In this document: in pieces, positions 8,173-15,285 of the stretch
Position numbering within the stretch: position 1 is the stretch's first letter
Layout of the letters: every line of letters starts with the position of its first letter
NCBI RefSeq assembly: GCF_014640535.1
Contig: NZ_BMHD01000001.1
Location: 1,614,214-1,678,213 of the forward strand
DNA length: 64,000 nucleotides
From: Cnuibacter physcomitrellae
GTDB lineage: Bacteria; Actinomycetota; Actinomycetes; Actinomycetales; Microbacteriaceae
Reading direction: 5' to 3'
Notes under the pieces: model-generated
Seen by the model: the letters and a program-made list of their open reading frames with translations, nothing else
Databases searched by the model: none
What the model was told of the DNA's origin: nothing
Program-made: the position numbers and the translations under genes

Positions 8173-9642
8173 TCAGACGACGTCGGCGAAGACGTCGACG
8201 GGCGGGAGGGTGCCGCGGGAGAGGCCCGACCAGGCGGTGGCGAGCGCCTCGATGCCGCGCTCGAGCTCCGCGGTGGGCTGCCCGATGGGGATGCGGATGA
8301 AGCGCTCGAGCGCGCCGTCCAGCCCGAACCGCGGGCCCGCCGTGATGAGGAGGCCCTGGGCGCGGGCCGCGAGCGCGAGCTGGGAGCTGACCGGCGCGCC
8401 GAGGCCGGCCCACACCGCGAGGCCACCCTCCACGCGGGGCAGGCGCCACTCCGGGAAGTGCGAGCCGAGCATCCGCAGCACCGCATCGCGGCCCTCGCGC
8501 AGCTGCTCCCGCCGGACGTCGAGCACGGCCTCGAAGTCGCGCAGCAGGTCGGCGACGACCAGCTGCTCGAGCACCGGCGTGCCCAGGTCGCCCGCGTATC
8601 GGGCCGCCGCGAGCTTCCGGATGAGGCCGGGCTGTGCGCGGATCCACCCCACCCGCATGCCCGCCCAGATGGTCTTCCCCACCGAACCGAGGAGCACGGC
8701 GGACTCGCTCGACACGTCGTCGCCGTACGCCGGGAACGGCAGGAAGGACTGCGACCGGTCGATGTCGAGCTCTGCCGTGGTCTCGTCGACCACGACGAGG
8801 GCGCCGTTCCGGGTGGCCTCGCGCAGCACCAGCGGCCGGAGCGCCTCCGGCATCGACTCACCGGTCGGGTTGTGGAAGTCGGGCATGAGGTAGGCCAGCG
8901 TCGGACCGGTGCGGCTGAAGGCCTGCTCGATCTCCTGGGCGTCCCATCCGTGCCGCCGATCGTCGCCCGAGGCGCTGCCCTTCGCGGTGACCGTGACGGG
9001 CACCAGGCGCGCTCCCGCCGCCCGGAGCGCCTCGTACGCGTGCGGGTAGCTCGGCAGTTCGACGACGGCGCGGTCGCCTCGGGCGAGCAGCACGCGGGCG
9101 AGGAGGAAGATCGCGTGCTGGGCGCCGATCGTGATCATCACCTGGTCCACCGAGGTCGGCAGCCCCCGCTGGGTGTACCGCGCCGCGACCGCCTCGCGGA
9201 GCTCGGGAAGTCCGAACGGATCGAGGCCCGATCCGCCGAGCTGGCGCGCGTAGTCGTCCATCACCCGCTGCGTGGCGGGATAGAGCCCGGGATGCGCGGG
9301 GAGGGTCGCCTTCGTGAAGTCGATGTAGTCGCCGGTGGTGTCGTGCCCGCCGATCGGCGCGCGTCCGGGCAGGCGGGTGACGCTCCCGGATCCGCGGAGG
9401 CTCTCGGTGTAGCCCGCCTCGCGCAGCTCGCGGTAGGCCGCCGACACCATCGTGCGGCTGACGCCCAGAGTGGCGGCGAGGTCGCGCTCCGCCGGAAGGC
9501 GGGTGTCGGCGGCGATCCGACCATCGAGGATGAGCAGCCGGATCCGGTCGAAGAGCGCCAGATACGACGGGCCGGGGGCCGCCCCGCGCCAGTCGCCGAG
9601 CAGGCCGAGGAGGGAGCGCGTACCGATCCGGGTGGGAGACAT
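8173..9642 (-). CDS. MocR-type regulator (GntR winged helix fused to aminotransferase fold)
   Basis: 489 residues. The N-terminal winged helix-turn-helix (about 25-95) includes LPAERDLAATLGVSRTMVSAAYRELREAGY. From about residue 115 a fold-type I aminotransferase domain follows, with the PLP lysine K323 in LLGSVGKTIWAGMRVGW. MocR proteins sense PLP or amino compounds with the degenerate enzyme domain. The gene is divergent from the YczE-type membrane protein gene, with a 62-bp gap containing a direct-repeat operator candidate. This MocR-YczE pairing is common, so the membrane protein is its probable target. Confidence 0.93.
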   Translation of the reverse strand: MSPTRIGTRSLLGLLGDWRGAAPGPSYLALFDRIRLLILDGRIAADTRLPAERDLAATLGVSRTMVSAAYRELREAGYTESLRGSGSVTRLPGRAPIGGHDTTGDYIDFTKATLPAHPGLYPATQRVMDDYARQLGGSGLDPFGLPELREAVAARYTQRGLPTSVDQVMITIGAQHAIFLLARVLLARGDRAVVELPSYPHAYEALRAAGARLVPVTVTAKGSASGDDRRHGWDAQEIEQAFSRTGPTLAYLMPDFHNPTGESMPEALRPLVLREATRNGALVVVDETTAELDIDRSQSFLPFPAYGDDVSSESAVLLGSVGKTIWAGMRVGWIRAQPGLIRKLAAARYAGDLGTPVLEQLVVADLLRDFEAVLDVRREQLREGRDAVLRMLGSHFPEWRLPRVEGGLAVWAGLGAPVSSQLALAARAQGLLITAGPRFGLDGALERFIRIPIGQPTAELERGIEALATAWSGLSRGTLPPVDVFADVV

Positions 9643-9659
9643 GGGACCACCGTATCCGA

Positions 9660-9698
9660 ATTGGATTCTTGATCGGTAGCCAATGCGCCGATTGGATT
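9660..9698. promoter_or_regulatory. MocR operator candidate (direct repeats of ATTGGATT)
   Basis: ATTGGATT occurs at 9660-9667 and again at 9691-9698, 31 bp apart (three helical turns) on the same strand, with CCAAT in inverted orientation between them (9681-9685). MocR dimers typically bind spaced direct repeats in the shared promoter of a divergent target. The site covers most of the 62-bp gap. Confidence 0.6.
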
Positions 9699-9704
9699 GC
9701 TCTC

Positions 9705-10412
9705 ATGCTCGGCTTCTCCCTCCGCTTCCTCCGGCTGCTCGCCGGCCTCACCCTCTACGGGTTCGCGGATGCGCTGATGATCCGCGCGGGCATCGGCGTC
9801 GATCCGTGGACGGTGTTCGCGCAGGGCTGGTCGCACGTGACGGGATGGGGCATCGGACTCCTCACCAACGTGATCGGCCTGCTCGTGCTGCTGCTCTGGA
9901 TCCCGCTGCGTCAGCGTCCGGGGGTCGGCACCCTCGTCAACGTGCTGTGGGTCGGCCCGGCGATCGAGCTCGGCCTCTGGCTCGTGCCCGAGCAGACGTC
10001 GCTGCCGATGCAGGTGCTGGTGTTCGCCGCGGGCCTGATCCTGCTGGCGGTGGCGAGCGGGATCTACATCGGCGCGCGGATGGGGCCGGGGCCGCGCGAC
10101 GGACTGATGACGGGCATCCACTCCCGCACCGGATGGCCGATCTGGGTGGGACGCACCGGCGTCGAGGGCTCGGTGCTGCTCATCGGGTGGCTGCTCGGCG
10201 GGAACGTGGGCGTGGGGACGGTCGTGTTCGCGGCGCTCATCGGCCCGCTGTGCTCGGTGACGCTGCCGCTGCTCGCGCCCAGCGTGGCGGCGGCGCGCAC
10301 CGGGCGGGGGCGGGCGGGTGCGGATGCAGGCGGCGCCGGTGCCGCGGGGGACGTCGGATCCGCGGTCGCGGGTGCGGCCGGGCCCGCTGCCGCCGGGAGC
10401 GCACCGCGGTAG
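9705..10412 (+). CDS. YczE/YitT-type integral membrane protein
   Basis: About 235 residues from ATG 9705 (MLGFSLRFLRLLAGLTLYGF); an earlier in-frame ATG at 9669 would lie inside the operator repeats and adds only polar residues. There are five to six membrane helices, with GADALMIRAGIGVDPWTVF-like and GPGPRDGLMTGI segments typical of the YczE family. The C-terminal 50 residues are Ala/Gly-rich low complexity. The gene is divergent from the MocR regulator. The family is linked to MocR control, but its transported molecule is unknown. Confidence 0.85.
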   Translation: MLGFSLRFLRLLAGLTLYGFADALMIRAGIGVDPWTVFAQGWSHVTGWGIGLLTNVIGLLVLLLWIPLRQRPGVGTLVNVLWVGPAIELGLWLVPEQTSLPMQVLVFAAGLILLAVASGIYIGARMGPGPRDGLMTGIHSRTGWPIWVGRTGVEGSVLLIGWLLGGNVGVGTVVFAALIGPLCSVTLPLLAPSVAAARTGRGRAGADAGGAGAAGDVGSAVAGAAGPAAAGSAPR

Positions 10413-10422
10413 CGTGAGCATC

Positions 10423-10632
10423 GTGAGCGACGACAAGCACGGCATCCCCTACGACGAGCGCATCACCGGCGAGCACGACCCGAAGGATCCCGACGGGCTG
10501 CTCACCGACGATCCATCGCAGCTCGACGCCGACGATCGCGACCCCGATGCGCCCCTCGAGGAGACCGCATCCGACCACTACCCGACGATCCCCTCCCACC
10601 ACGGCGTGACGCAGTCGGGGCCCGAGGCGTAG
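10423..10632 (+). CDS. Small acidic hypothetical protein
   Basis: 69 residues from the GTG at 10423 (VSDDKHGIPYDERITGEHDP); a GTG nine bases earlier is the alternative. It is rich in Asp, Glu and Pro, has no membrane segment, and ends SHHGVTQSGPEA. The opening SDDK resembles the other small acidic protein at 35899, though the rest differs. It follows the YczE gene closely and may be co-transcribed. Function unknown. Confidence 0.6.
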   Translation: MSDDKHGIPYDERITGEHDPKDPDGLLTDDPSQLDADDRDPDAPLEETASDHYPTIPSHHGVTQSGPEA

Positions 10633-10702
10633 CCTCCGGACCTCCGCCGCCGGCTGTCGGCTCTGAGCGGACGGCCTCTCGCGGTCGTCCCGTCGGGCTG
10701 AG

Positions 10703-11365
10703 TCAGGCGCTCCACTCGCTGTCGTCGCGCCAGGGGGCGAGATCGACCTCGTTGCCCTCGGGGTCGGCGAGCGTCCACCACTCGGGGGCGTCCGCGTCGC
10801 GGACGATCCGGCCGCCCGCGGCGAGCGCCGCCGCGATGCGCTCCTCGATGCGGTCGCGGCCGACGTAGACGTCGATGTGGATCGTGTTGCGCTCGGGCCG
10901 CCGCGCCTCGATCTGCTGGATCCACACGTTCGGCCCGACGGCGCGTGCGTCCTCGAGGTCGGCCTCGTCGCGGGGCTCGTACCCGAGCACCGCCTGCCAG
11001 AACGCTCGGACGGCCGCGACGTCGACGGCGTCGATGGCGATCTGGATGCTCTGCACCCGCGATGGGTCGGCGCGGACGCCGAGCTCGCTCGCCGCCTGCG
11101 AGATGCGGCGGGCCAGCTCGAGGTCGCGTCGGCTGATGTCGCCGAGGTCGTGGCTGACCAGCCGCACGGCGAGACCCGCGTAGCGGAGGTCGAGGTCGGG
11201 GTGGTGCTCGAGCTCCTCCGCCGCCCGACCGATGGCCGCCACGAGGGCGGCGCCCGTGGCGAAGTCGCCGGTGTCGAACCAGGCGCGGGCGCCGTCGCCC
11301 ACCACCCGCCAGTCGGCGGTGCCGTCCGCCGCGCGGAACTCCCGCGGAGAGATCGCGTCGCTCAT
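10703..11365 (-). CDS. PCD-like domain fused to a VOC domain
   Basis: 220 residues from ATG 11365 (MSDAISPREF). The N-terminal 100 residues match pterin-4a-carbinolamine dehydratase: EELEHHPDLDLRYAGLAVRL and SHDLGDISRRDLELARRI keep the HHP, H and D positions. Residues from about 105 form a VOC (glyoxalase-like) domain, with IAIDAVDVAAVRAFWQAVLGY and WWTLADPEGNEVDLAPW. This fusion is frequent in actinobacteria, where it is often annotated 4a-hydroxytetrahydrobiopterin dehydratase; the VOC half has no assigned substrate. The gene is isolated on the minus strand. Confidence 0.85.
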   Translation of the reverse strand: MSDAISPREFRAADGTADWRVVGDGARAWFDTGDFATGAALVAAIGRAAEELEHHPDLDLRYAGLAVRLVSHDLGDISRRDLELARRISQAASELGVRADPSRVQSIQIAIDAVDVAAVRAFWQAVLGYEPRDEADLEDARAVGPNVWIQQIEARRPERNTIHIDVYVGRDRIEERIAAALAAGGRIVRDADAPEWWTLADPEGNEVDLAPWRDDSEWSA

Positions 11366-11465
11366 GCCCACCGTCCTACCTCCGTCCCGCCTCCCCCGCA
11401 CGCCCCGCCGCCGGCGCCGCCGCGGCGCGCCTCGCGCGGTGCGCGGACGCGGTGCTGCGCCCGGG

Positions 11466-11723
11466 CCAACTCCGGACTTTCACCGCGACACGCCGTGCCG
11501 AGTCCGGAGTTGGCTCCGATCGGGCCGGAACTCCGGAGTTAGCTCGCTCGAAACAGTCCCAGCCGGAAGGCAGACGGGGCGCACGGGACCGCATCCGCCC
11601 GGCCACCGGCATGGGGTCAGCCACGCCCCTGGTTGGCCGGGCTGAGCCAACTCCGGACTCTCGCCGCGACACGCCGCACTGAGTCCGGAGTTGGTGCAGA
11701 AGCCGTCGGAACTCCGGAGTCAG
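11466..11723. repeat. Two copies of a three-arm inverted-repeat unit
   Basis: Unit A (11466-11543) and unit B (11646-11723) share the same plan: CCAACTCCGGACT, about 22 nt, AGTCCGGAGTTGG, about 15 nt, then AACTCCGGAGT(T/C). The first two arms are a perfect 13-bp stem in each unit, and the third arm is itself near-palindromic. The arms are almost identical between units while the loops drift. The 102-nt interval holds no gene. Unit B contains the stop codon of the TPR gene. Confidence 0.85.
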
Positions 11724-12034
11724 CCCCGGAGCAGCAGCTCGACGGCGGCGTCGGGCTCGCCGACGTTGCGCAGCGAGCTCGCGAGCTGGATCACCGCCTG
11801 GGGCCGACGCTCCCCGTCCAGTCCGGCCTCGAGCGCGGACCGGTAGAGGTCGACGGCCTCCTGCTCGTATCCGAGGGAGTCGTGCACGGACGCCCACTCG
11901 TACAGCGCCTCCGCATCGCCGTCGGGGCGCTCGGCCACGAGCATCCGCATGCTCTCTCGCATGCCGTCCCGGTCGTCCTCGTCGAAGTCGCGCCAGAAGG
12001 CCTCGATCCGCTCGTCCCAGCTCTCGTCGCTCAT
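11720..12034 (-). CDS. TPR protein, apparently truncated at its C-terminus
   Basis: 104 residues from ATG 12034 (MSDESWDERIEAFWRDFDED). Two TPR-like helices pairs follow: AEALYEWASVHDSLGYEQEA and AVIQLASSLRNVGEPDAAVEL. Members of this actinobacterial TPR_5-type family that I recall continue for about 50 further residues (a third repeat and a conserved tail). Here the frame ends LLLRG-stop, with the stop at 11720-11722 inside inverted-repeat unit B. The gene therefore looks cut by the repeat. It is divergent from the SIMPL gene. Function unknown; TPRs mediate protein contacts. Confidence 0.7.
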   Translation of the reverse strand: MSDESWDERIEAFWRDFDEDDRDGMRESMRMLVAERPDGDAEALYEWASVHDSLGYEQEAVDLYRSALEAGLDGERRPQAVIQLASSLRNVGEPDAAVELLLRG

Positions 12035-12055
12035 CCCTCCATCCTCTCCCGACAG

Positions 12056-12109
12056 GATGCCGACGCCTCCCGGCACGATGCGGACGCCCCTCCGAGAGGA
12101 TGCGGACGC
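12056..12109. promoter_or_regulatory. Triple direct repeat GATGC(g/c)GACGC
   Basis: GATGCCGACGC (12056), GATGCGGACGC (12077) and GATGCGGACGC (12099) are spaced 21 and 22 bp, two helical turns apart, in the 95-bp gap between the divergent TPR and SIMPL genes. Such phasing suits cooperative binding of a regulator on one DNA face. GATGCG is common in this genome, so the motif alone is weak evidence. Confidence 0.4.
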
Positions 12110-12129
12110 ACCCCCGGTAGGGTGCCGTC

Positions 12130-12795
12130 ATGAGCGAGACCGTCATCACCGTCGAGGGCCACTTCGATCACCACCACCCCGCCGAGCGCGGGACGGTACT
12201 GGTGAGCGTGGGCTTCCAGGGCCCCGACCGCGAACCGGTCGTCGCCCGCACGACGTCGCTGCACGGCCGGATCGCCGAAGAGGCCGAGCGGATGCGGACC
12301 GACGGCGCCGTGACCTGGTGGTCGGCCGACCGTCTGCGCGTGTGGAGCGAGCGCCCGTGGAACAAGGACGGGAAGCAGCTGCCGCTCGTGCACCACGCCG
12401 CGGTGGCGTCGGAGGTCAAGTTCGCCGACCTCGCGAGGCTCGCGGCGTGGGTGGAGTCGACCGCGGCGCTCGAGGGCGTGACGATCACGGGCATCCGCTG
12501 GGCGCTCACCGAGGTCACGAAGGAGCGGCTCAGCGCCGACGCGCAGCACCGGGCGGTGCAGGATGCGGTGACCCGCGCCTCCGCTTACGCTCAGAGCCTC
12601 GGGCTGACCACCGTGCGGCCGCTGGCGATCGCCGACCCGGGGATGCTCGGGGACGAGTCGCGCCCGCAGTCCGCCGCCCCGGCTGCGCCGATGGCCCGCG
12701 CCGCTGCCGCCGCGAAGGAGTCGGGCGGCCTCGACCTGAAGCCCGAGGACGTCACGATCTCGGCCCGCGTCCACGCGCGCTTCGCCGCCTCCTGA
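12130..12795 (+). CDS. SIMPL (DUF541) domain protein
   Basis: 221 residues, no signal peptide or membrane helix. It begins MSETVITVEGHFDHHHPAER and has the SIMPL layout of an N-terminal beta strand, RIAEEAERMRTDGAV, a central sheet, and RAVQDAVTRASAYAQSLGL near residue 140. The family includes periplasmic and cytoplasmic proteins linked to oxidative stress and kinase partners; no catalytic residues are defined. The C-terminal 50 residues are Ala-rich. It is divergent from the TPR gene and ends at a hairpin. Its role here is open. Confidence 0.8.
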   Translation: MSETVITVEGHFDHHHPAERGTVLVSVGFQGPDREPVVARTTSLHGRIAEEAERMRTDGAVTWWSADRLRVWSERPWNKDGKQLPLVHHAAVASEVKFADLARLAAWVESTAALEGVTITGIRWALTEVTKERLSADAQHRAVQDAVTRASAYAQSLGLTTVRPLAIADPGMLGDESRPQSAAPAAPMARAAAAAKESGGLDLKPEDVTISARVHARFAAS

Positions 12796-12838
12796 ACGCG
12801 CGCACCCACCCGGCCCGCGAGGCCGCGCGCACGCGCTC

Positions 12839-12899
12839 GGCTTTGTCCACGAGACGCACGTTCTCGGCCGCAGGAACGGACATCCGGTGGACAAAGCCC
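12839..12899. repeat. Inverted repeat between convergent SIMPL and VOC genes
   Basis: GGCTTTGTCCAC (12839-12850) pairs perfectly with GTGGACAAAGCC (12888-12899). The loop contains a second small stem (CGTTC / GAACG). It probably ends transcripts from both sides; no T-tract. Confidence 0.8.
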
Positions 12900-12922
12900 G
12901 CTCAGCGGACGAGCGCACCGGG

Positions 12923-13279
12923 TCAGTCGCTGAGCTGCCAGCGAGTGCCCCACGGGTCGGTGAAGTCGGAGATCGTCTTCCCCGTGACGGGGATGACCGT
13001 GTCGGTCCGGCTGAATCCGGCGCCCGTGAGCGCGGTGATGCGCTCGGCATCCTCCGCCTGCGACCGCGACCGGAAGGCGATGTGGTCGACGACCATCCGG
13101 TCGAGCGTCGCATCCTCACGCAGCTCGAACACGACCTGGCCCTCGCCGGGGAGGGCGACCTCGACCGAGCCGCGCTCCGGGATCCGCCTCACCTCGACGA
13201 GTCCGAGGCCCGCGAACCAGGCGATCGTCTCCTCGAGGTCGGGGACCTTGAGGTCGATGTGGTCGACTGCCTCGAGCAT
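12923..13279 (-). CDS. VOC (glyoxalase/bleomycin-resistance-like) protein
   Basis: 118 residues from ATG 13279 (MLEAVDHIDLKVPDLEETIA). It has two beta-alpha-beta-beta-beta modules with likely metal ligands H7 in VDHIDL, H in MVVDHIAFRS and a Glu or Gln near FELREDA. The end, DFTDPWGTRWQLSD, is the usual VOC terminus. The substrate is unknown. It follows the RibD/DHFR-like gene on the same strand by 29 bp and is probably co-transcribed, so a shared detoxification or biosynthetic step is possible but not shown. Confidence 0.85.
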   Translation of the reverse strand: MLEAVDHIDLKVPDLEETIAWFAGLGLVEVRRIPERGSVEVALPGEGQVVFELREDATLDRMVVDHIAFRSRSQAEDAERITALTGAGFSRTDTVIPVTGKTISDFTDPWGTRWQLSD

Positions 13280-13308
13280 CCGGGCCTCCTTCGGCGACGT
13301 GCTCCAGG

Positions 13309-13854
13309 CTAGCGCGGGCCGTACACGGAGACGACGTTGCCCTTCGCCGTGGTGCGGCTCTCGAGCAGCGACACGCGGGTGAGGGGCCCCTCGTCGCCGA
13401 AGAGGCGCGTCCCGCGGCCGGCGAACACCGGATGCACGGTCAGGGTGAGCCGGTCGAGCACCCCGGCGACGAGCAGCCGCCGCACGACGCTGATGCTGCC
13501 CTGCACGGCGATGTCGCCCCCGTCCTGCTGCTTGAGGCCCTCGACGAAGCCCACGAGATCGCCCTCGATGAGGGAGGAGTTCTCCCACTCGAGCTCGGGT
13601 GCCAGCGTCGTGGACGCCACGTGCTTCGGCGTGCCGTTGATGAACTCGGCGAATTCGCCGTCCCGGGAGGCGGTCGGCCAGTACGCCGCCCACTCCTGGT
13701 AGGTCACGCGGCCGAGGACGATCGCGTCCTGCCGGGCGATGGCCTCGCCCATCATGGCGCCGAGGTCATCGTCGAAGGCGTCGCCCTGGAACTCGTGCGG
13801 CGCCGACACGACGCCGTCGATCGAGGAGAAGAGATGGGCAGTGACGAGGCGCAT
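13309..13854 (-). CDS. Dihydrofolate reductase-family (RibD C-terminal domain) protein
   Basis: 181 residues from ATG 13854 (MRLVTAHLFSSIDGVVSAPH). The Rossmann-like RibD_C/DHFR fold shows LGRVTYQEWAAYWP, DIAVQGSISVVRRLL and DRLTLTVHPVFAGRGTRLF, the NADPH-binding and C-terminal blocks of this family. These stand-alone proteins are not dihydrofolate reductases proper; most have unknown substrates. It is the first gene of a two-gene minus-strand unit with the VOC gene. Confidence 0.88.
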   Translation of the reverse strand: MRLVTAHLFSSIDGVVSAPHEFQGDAFDDDLGAMMGEAIARQDAIVLGRVTYQEWAAYWPTASRDGEFAEFINGTPKHVASTTLAPELEWENSSLIEGDLVGFVEGLKQQDGGDIAVQGSISVVRRLLVAGVLDRLTLTVHPVFAGRGTRLFGDEGPLTRVSLLESRTTAKGNVVSVYGPR

Positions 13855-13965
13855 GATGGCAGTCCTTCCGGTGTGGTCCGGCTCCATGGTGGGGGATCAT
13901 GGGCCGGAGGGGAAGGGCCTTCCACGGCTCATCCCGCAAGGACCCCGACCCGGAAGGCGGACCCC

Positions 13966-14820
13966 GTGGACCCACGCACCCACCTCGACGGCCTCGCGTC
14001 CGCGGTGGCCCGCCTGCGCGACGTCCTCGCCGATGGAGACCTCGACGCCCCCGTGTCGGGCTGCCCCGGGTGGACGCTGGCGGATCTCGGTGCGCACGTC
14101 GGCTCCATCTACCGCTTCGCGCGCACGGGACTCGTCGAGCACCGCGGCCTCGACGCGAAGGACCCGGGCCCGACCGAGCGCGAGCCGATGCTCGCCTGGT
14201 TCGACGAGGGGGCGGATGCGCTGCTCACCGCCCTGCGAGCGATCGACGCCCGCGGCGGCTGGGACGAGCCCGCGTGGACGATGGCGCCGCCCGCCACCGC
14301 CGCGTTCTGGGTGCGGCGCCAGCATCACGAGACCGCGCTGCACCTCTGGGACGCCCTCGAGTCGCAGGGCGCCGACCCCGCCGAGGCCGCCGCGCTCGCG
14401 CTCGACGCCGCAACCGCCGCCGACGGGGTCGACGAGATCGTGCGGATGTTCTTCCCGCGCCAGGTGCGCCTCGGCCGCCTCGCCCCGCTCGACGACGCCC
14501 TCGGCCTCGTCCTGCGCCCCGTGGGGGGCGCGGGTGCGGATGCGGAGGGCGCGGTCGCGGGTGCCGCGGACGGTGCGGGTGCCGGGGAGAGTGCGGGTGC
14601 CGGGGAGAGTGCGGGGGCCGCCTCGCCGGTACTGACCGGGGACGGCGGTGCGGGTGGCGGGAGCGTCGAGGGGACTGCCTCCGACGCCGTACTCGCCGGG
14701 CCGCCGTCCTCCGTCCTGCTGGCGCTGTGGAAGCGGATCCCGCTCGACTCCCCCGGGCTCAGCATCACCGGCGACCGCGCCGCTGCCGCGCGGGTCGTCT
14801 CCGCGGCGATCACACCCTGA
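13966..14820 (+). CDS. Maleylpyruvate isomerase-family mycothiol-dependent enzyme (DinB-like)
   Basis: 284 residues from GTG 13966, chosen for GGAAGGCGG just upstream. The N-terminal four-helix DinB/MDMPI domain (1-160) has GCPGWTLADLGAHVGSIYRF and RRQHHETALHLWDALES, which provide the metal-binding His and Glu positions. The C-terminal MDMPI_C-type domain is interrupted at about 190-240 by an Ala/Gly/Glu low-complexity stretch with a repeated AGAGES unit. Mycothiol is the actinobacterial thiol, and family members isomerise or conjugate with it, but the substrate here is unknown. The gene is divergent from the RibD-like gene. Confidence 0.85.
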   Translation: MDPRTHLDGLASAVARLRDVLADGDLDAPVSGCPGWTLADLGAHVGSIYRFARTGLVEHRGLDAKDPGPTEREPMLAWFDEGADALLTALRAIDARGGWDEPAWTMAPPATAAFWVRRQHHETALHLWDALESQGADPAEAAALALDAATAADGVDEIVRMFFPRQVRLGRLAPLDDALGLVLRPVGGAGADAEGAVAGAADGAGAGESAGAGESAGAASPVLTGDGGAGGGSVEGTASDAVLAGPPSSVLLALWKRIPLDSPGLSITGDRAAAARVVSAAITP

Positions 14821-14861
14821 GCCGGCTCCACCGCCGCGGGCGCCAGGCGCCCGTCACCGCC

Positions 14862-15234
14862 GTCGAGTGCTCACCATGTGCTGCATCCCTCGAGAGATGG
14901 CCCCCATCCTGAGCACTCGACCACGCATCCCCTCCCGCCAGGCACCCGCCCGCGCGCGCAGCGTCGAGTGCTCACCATCAGCCGCATCCCTCCCGGAGCC
15001 CGCGCCGATCCTGAGCACTCGACCGCGCACCCTCCCCTCCCGCCAGGCACCCGCCCGGGGGCGCAGCATCGAGTGCTCACCATTAGCAGCATCCCTCCCG
15101 GACCCGGCGCCGATCCTGAGCACTCGACCGCGCATCCACCCTCCCCGCCAGGCACCCACCCCGAACGCGCAGCAGCGAGTGCTCACCATGTGCTGCATCC
15201 CTCCCGGAGCCCGCGCCGATCGTGAGCACTCGAC
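14862..15234. repeat. Four tandem copies of a 60-bp hairpin unit
   Basis: Units lie at 14862-14921, 14963-15023, 15068-15128 and 15174-15234 (period 101-106 bp). Each opens with (G/A)(T/G)CGAGTGCTCACCAT, continues GCATCCCTC, and closes with GAGCACTCGAC, the complement of the opening arm (11 bp in copies 1 and 2). Linkers of about 40 bp share CGCCAGGCACC. The 465-bp gap between the MDMPI and MFS genes holds nothing else. No tandem coding frame is credible here, and the internal symmetry excludes a CRISPR array. Confidence 0.92.
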
Positions 15235-15285
15235 CGCGCGTCCGCGCGGGCACGGGTGACGCCGGCGAGCGATAGCGTGGAGCGG

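Noticed and set aside
14862-15234. CRISPR array
   Set aside because: Repeats are 60-bp internally symmetric hairpins, the linkers resemble each other rather than being unique spacers, and no cas gene is near.
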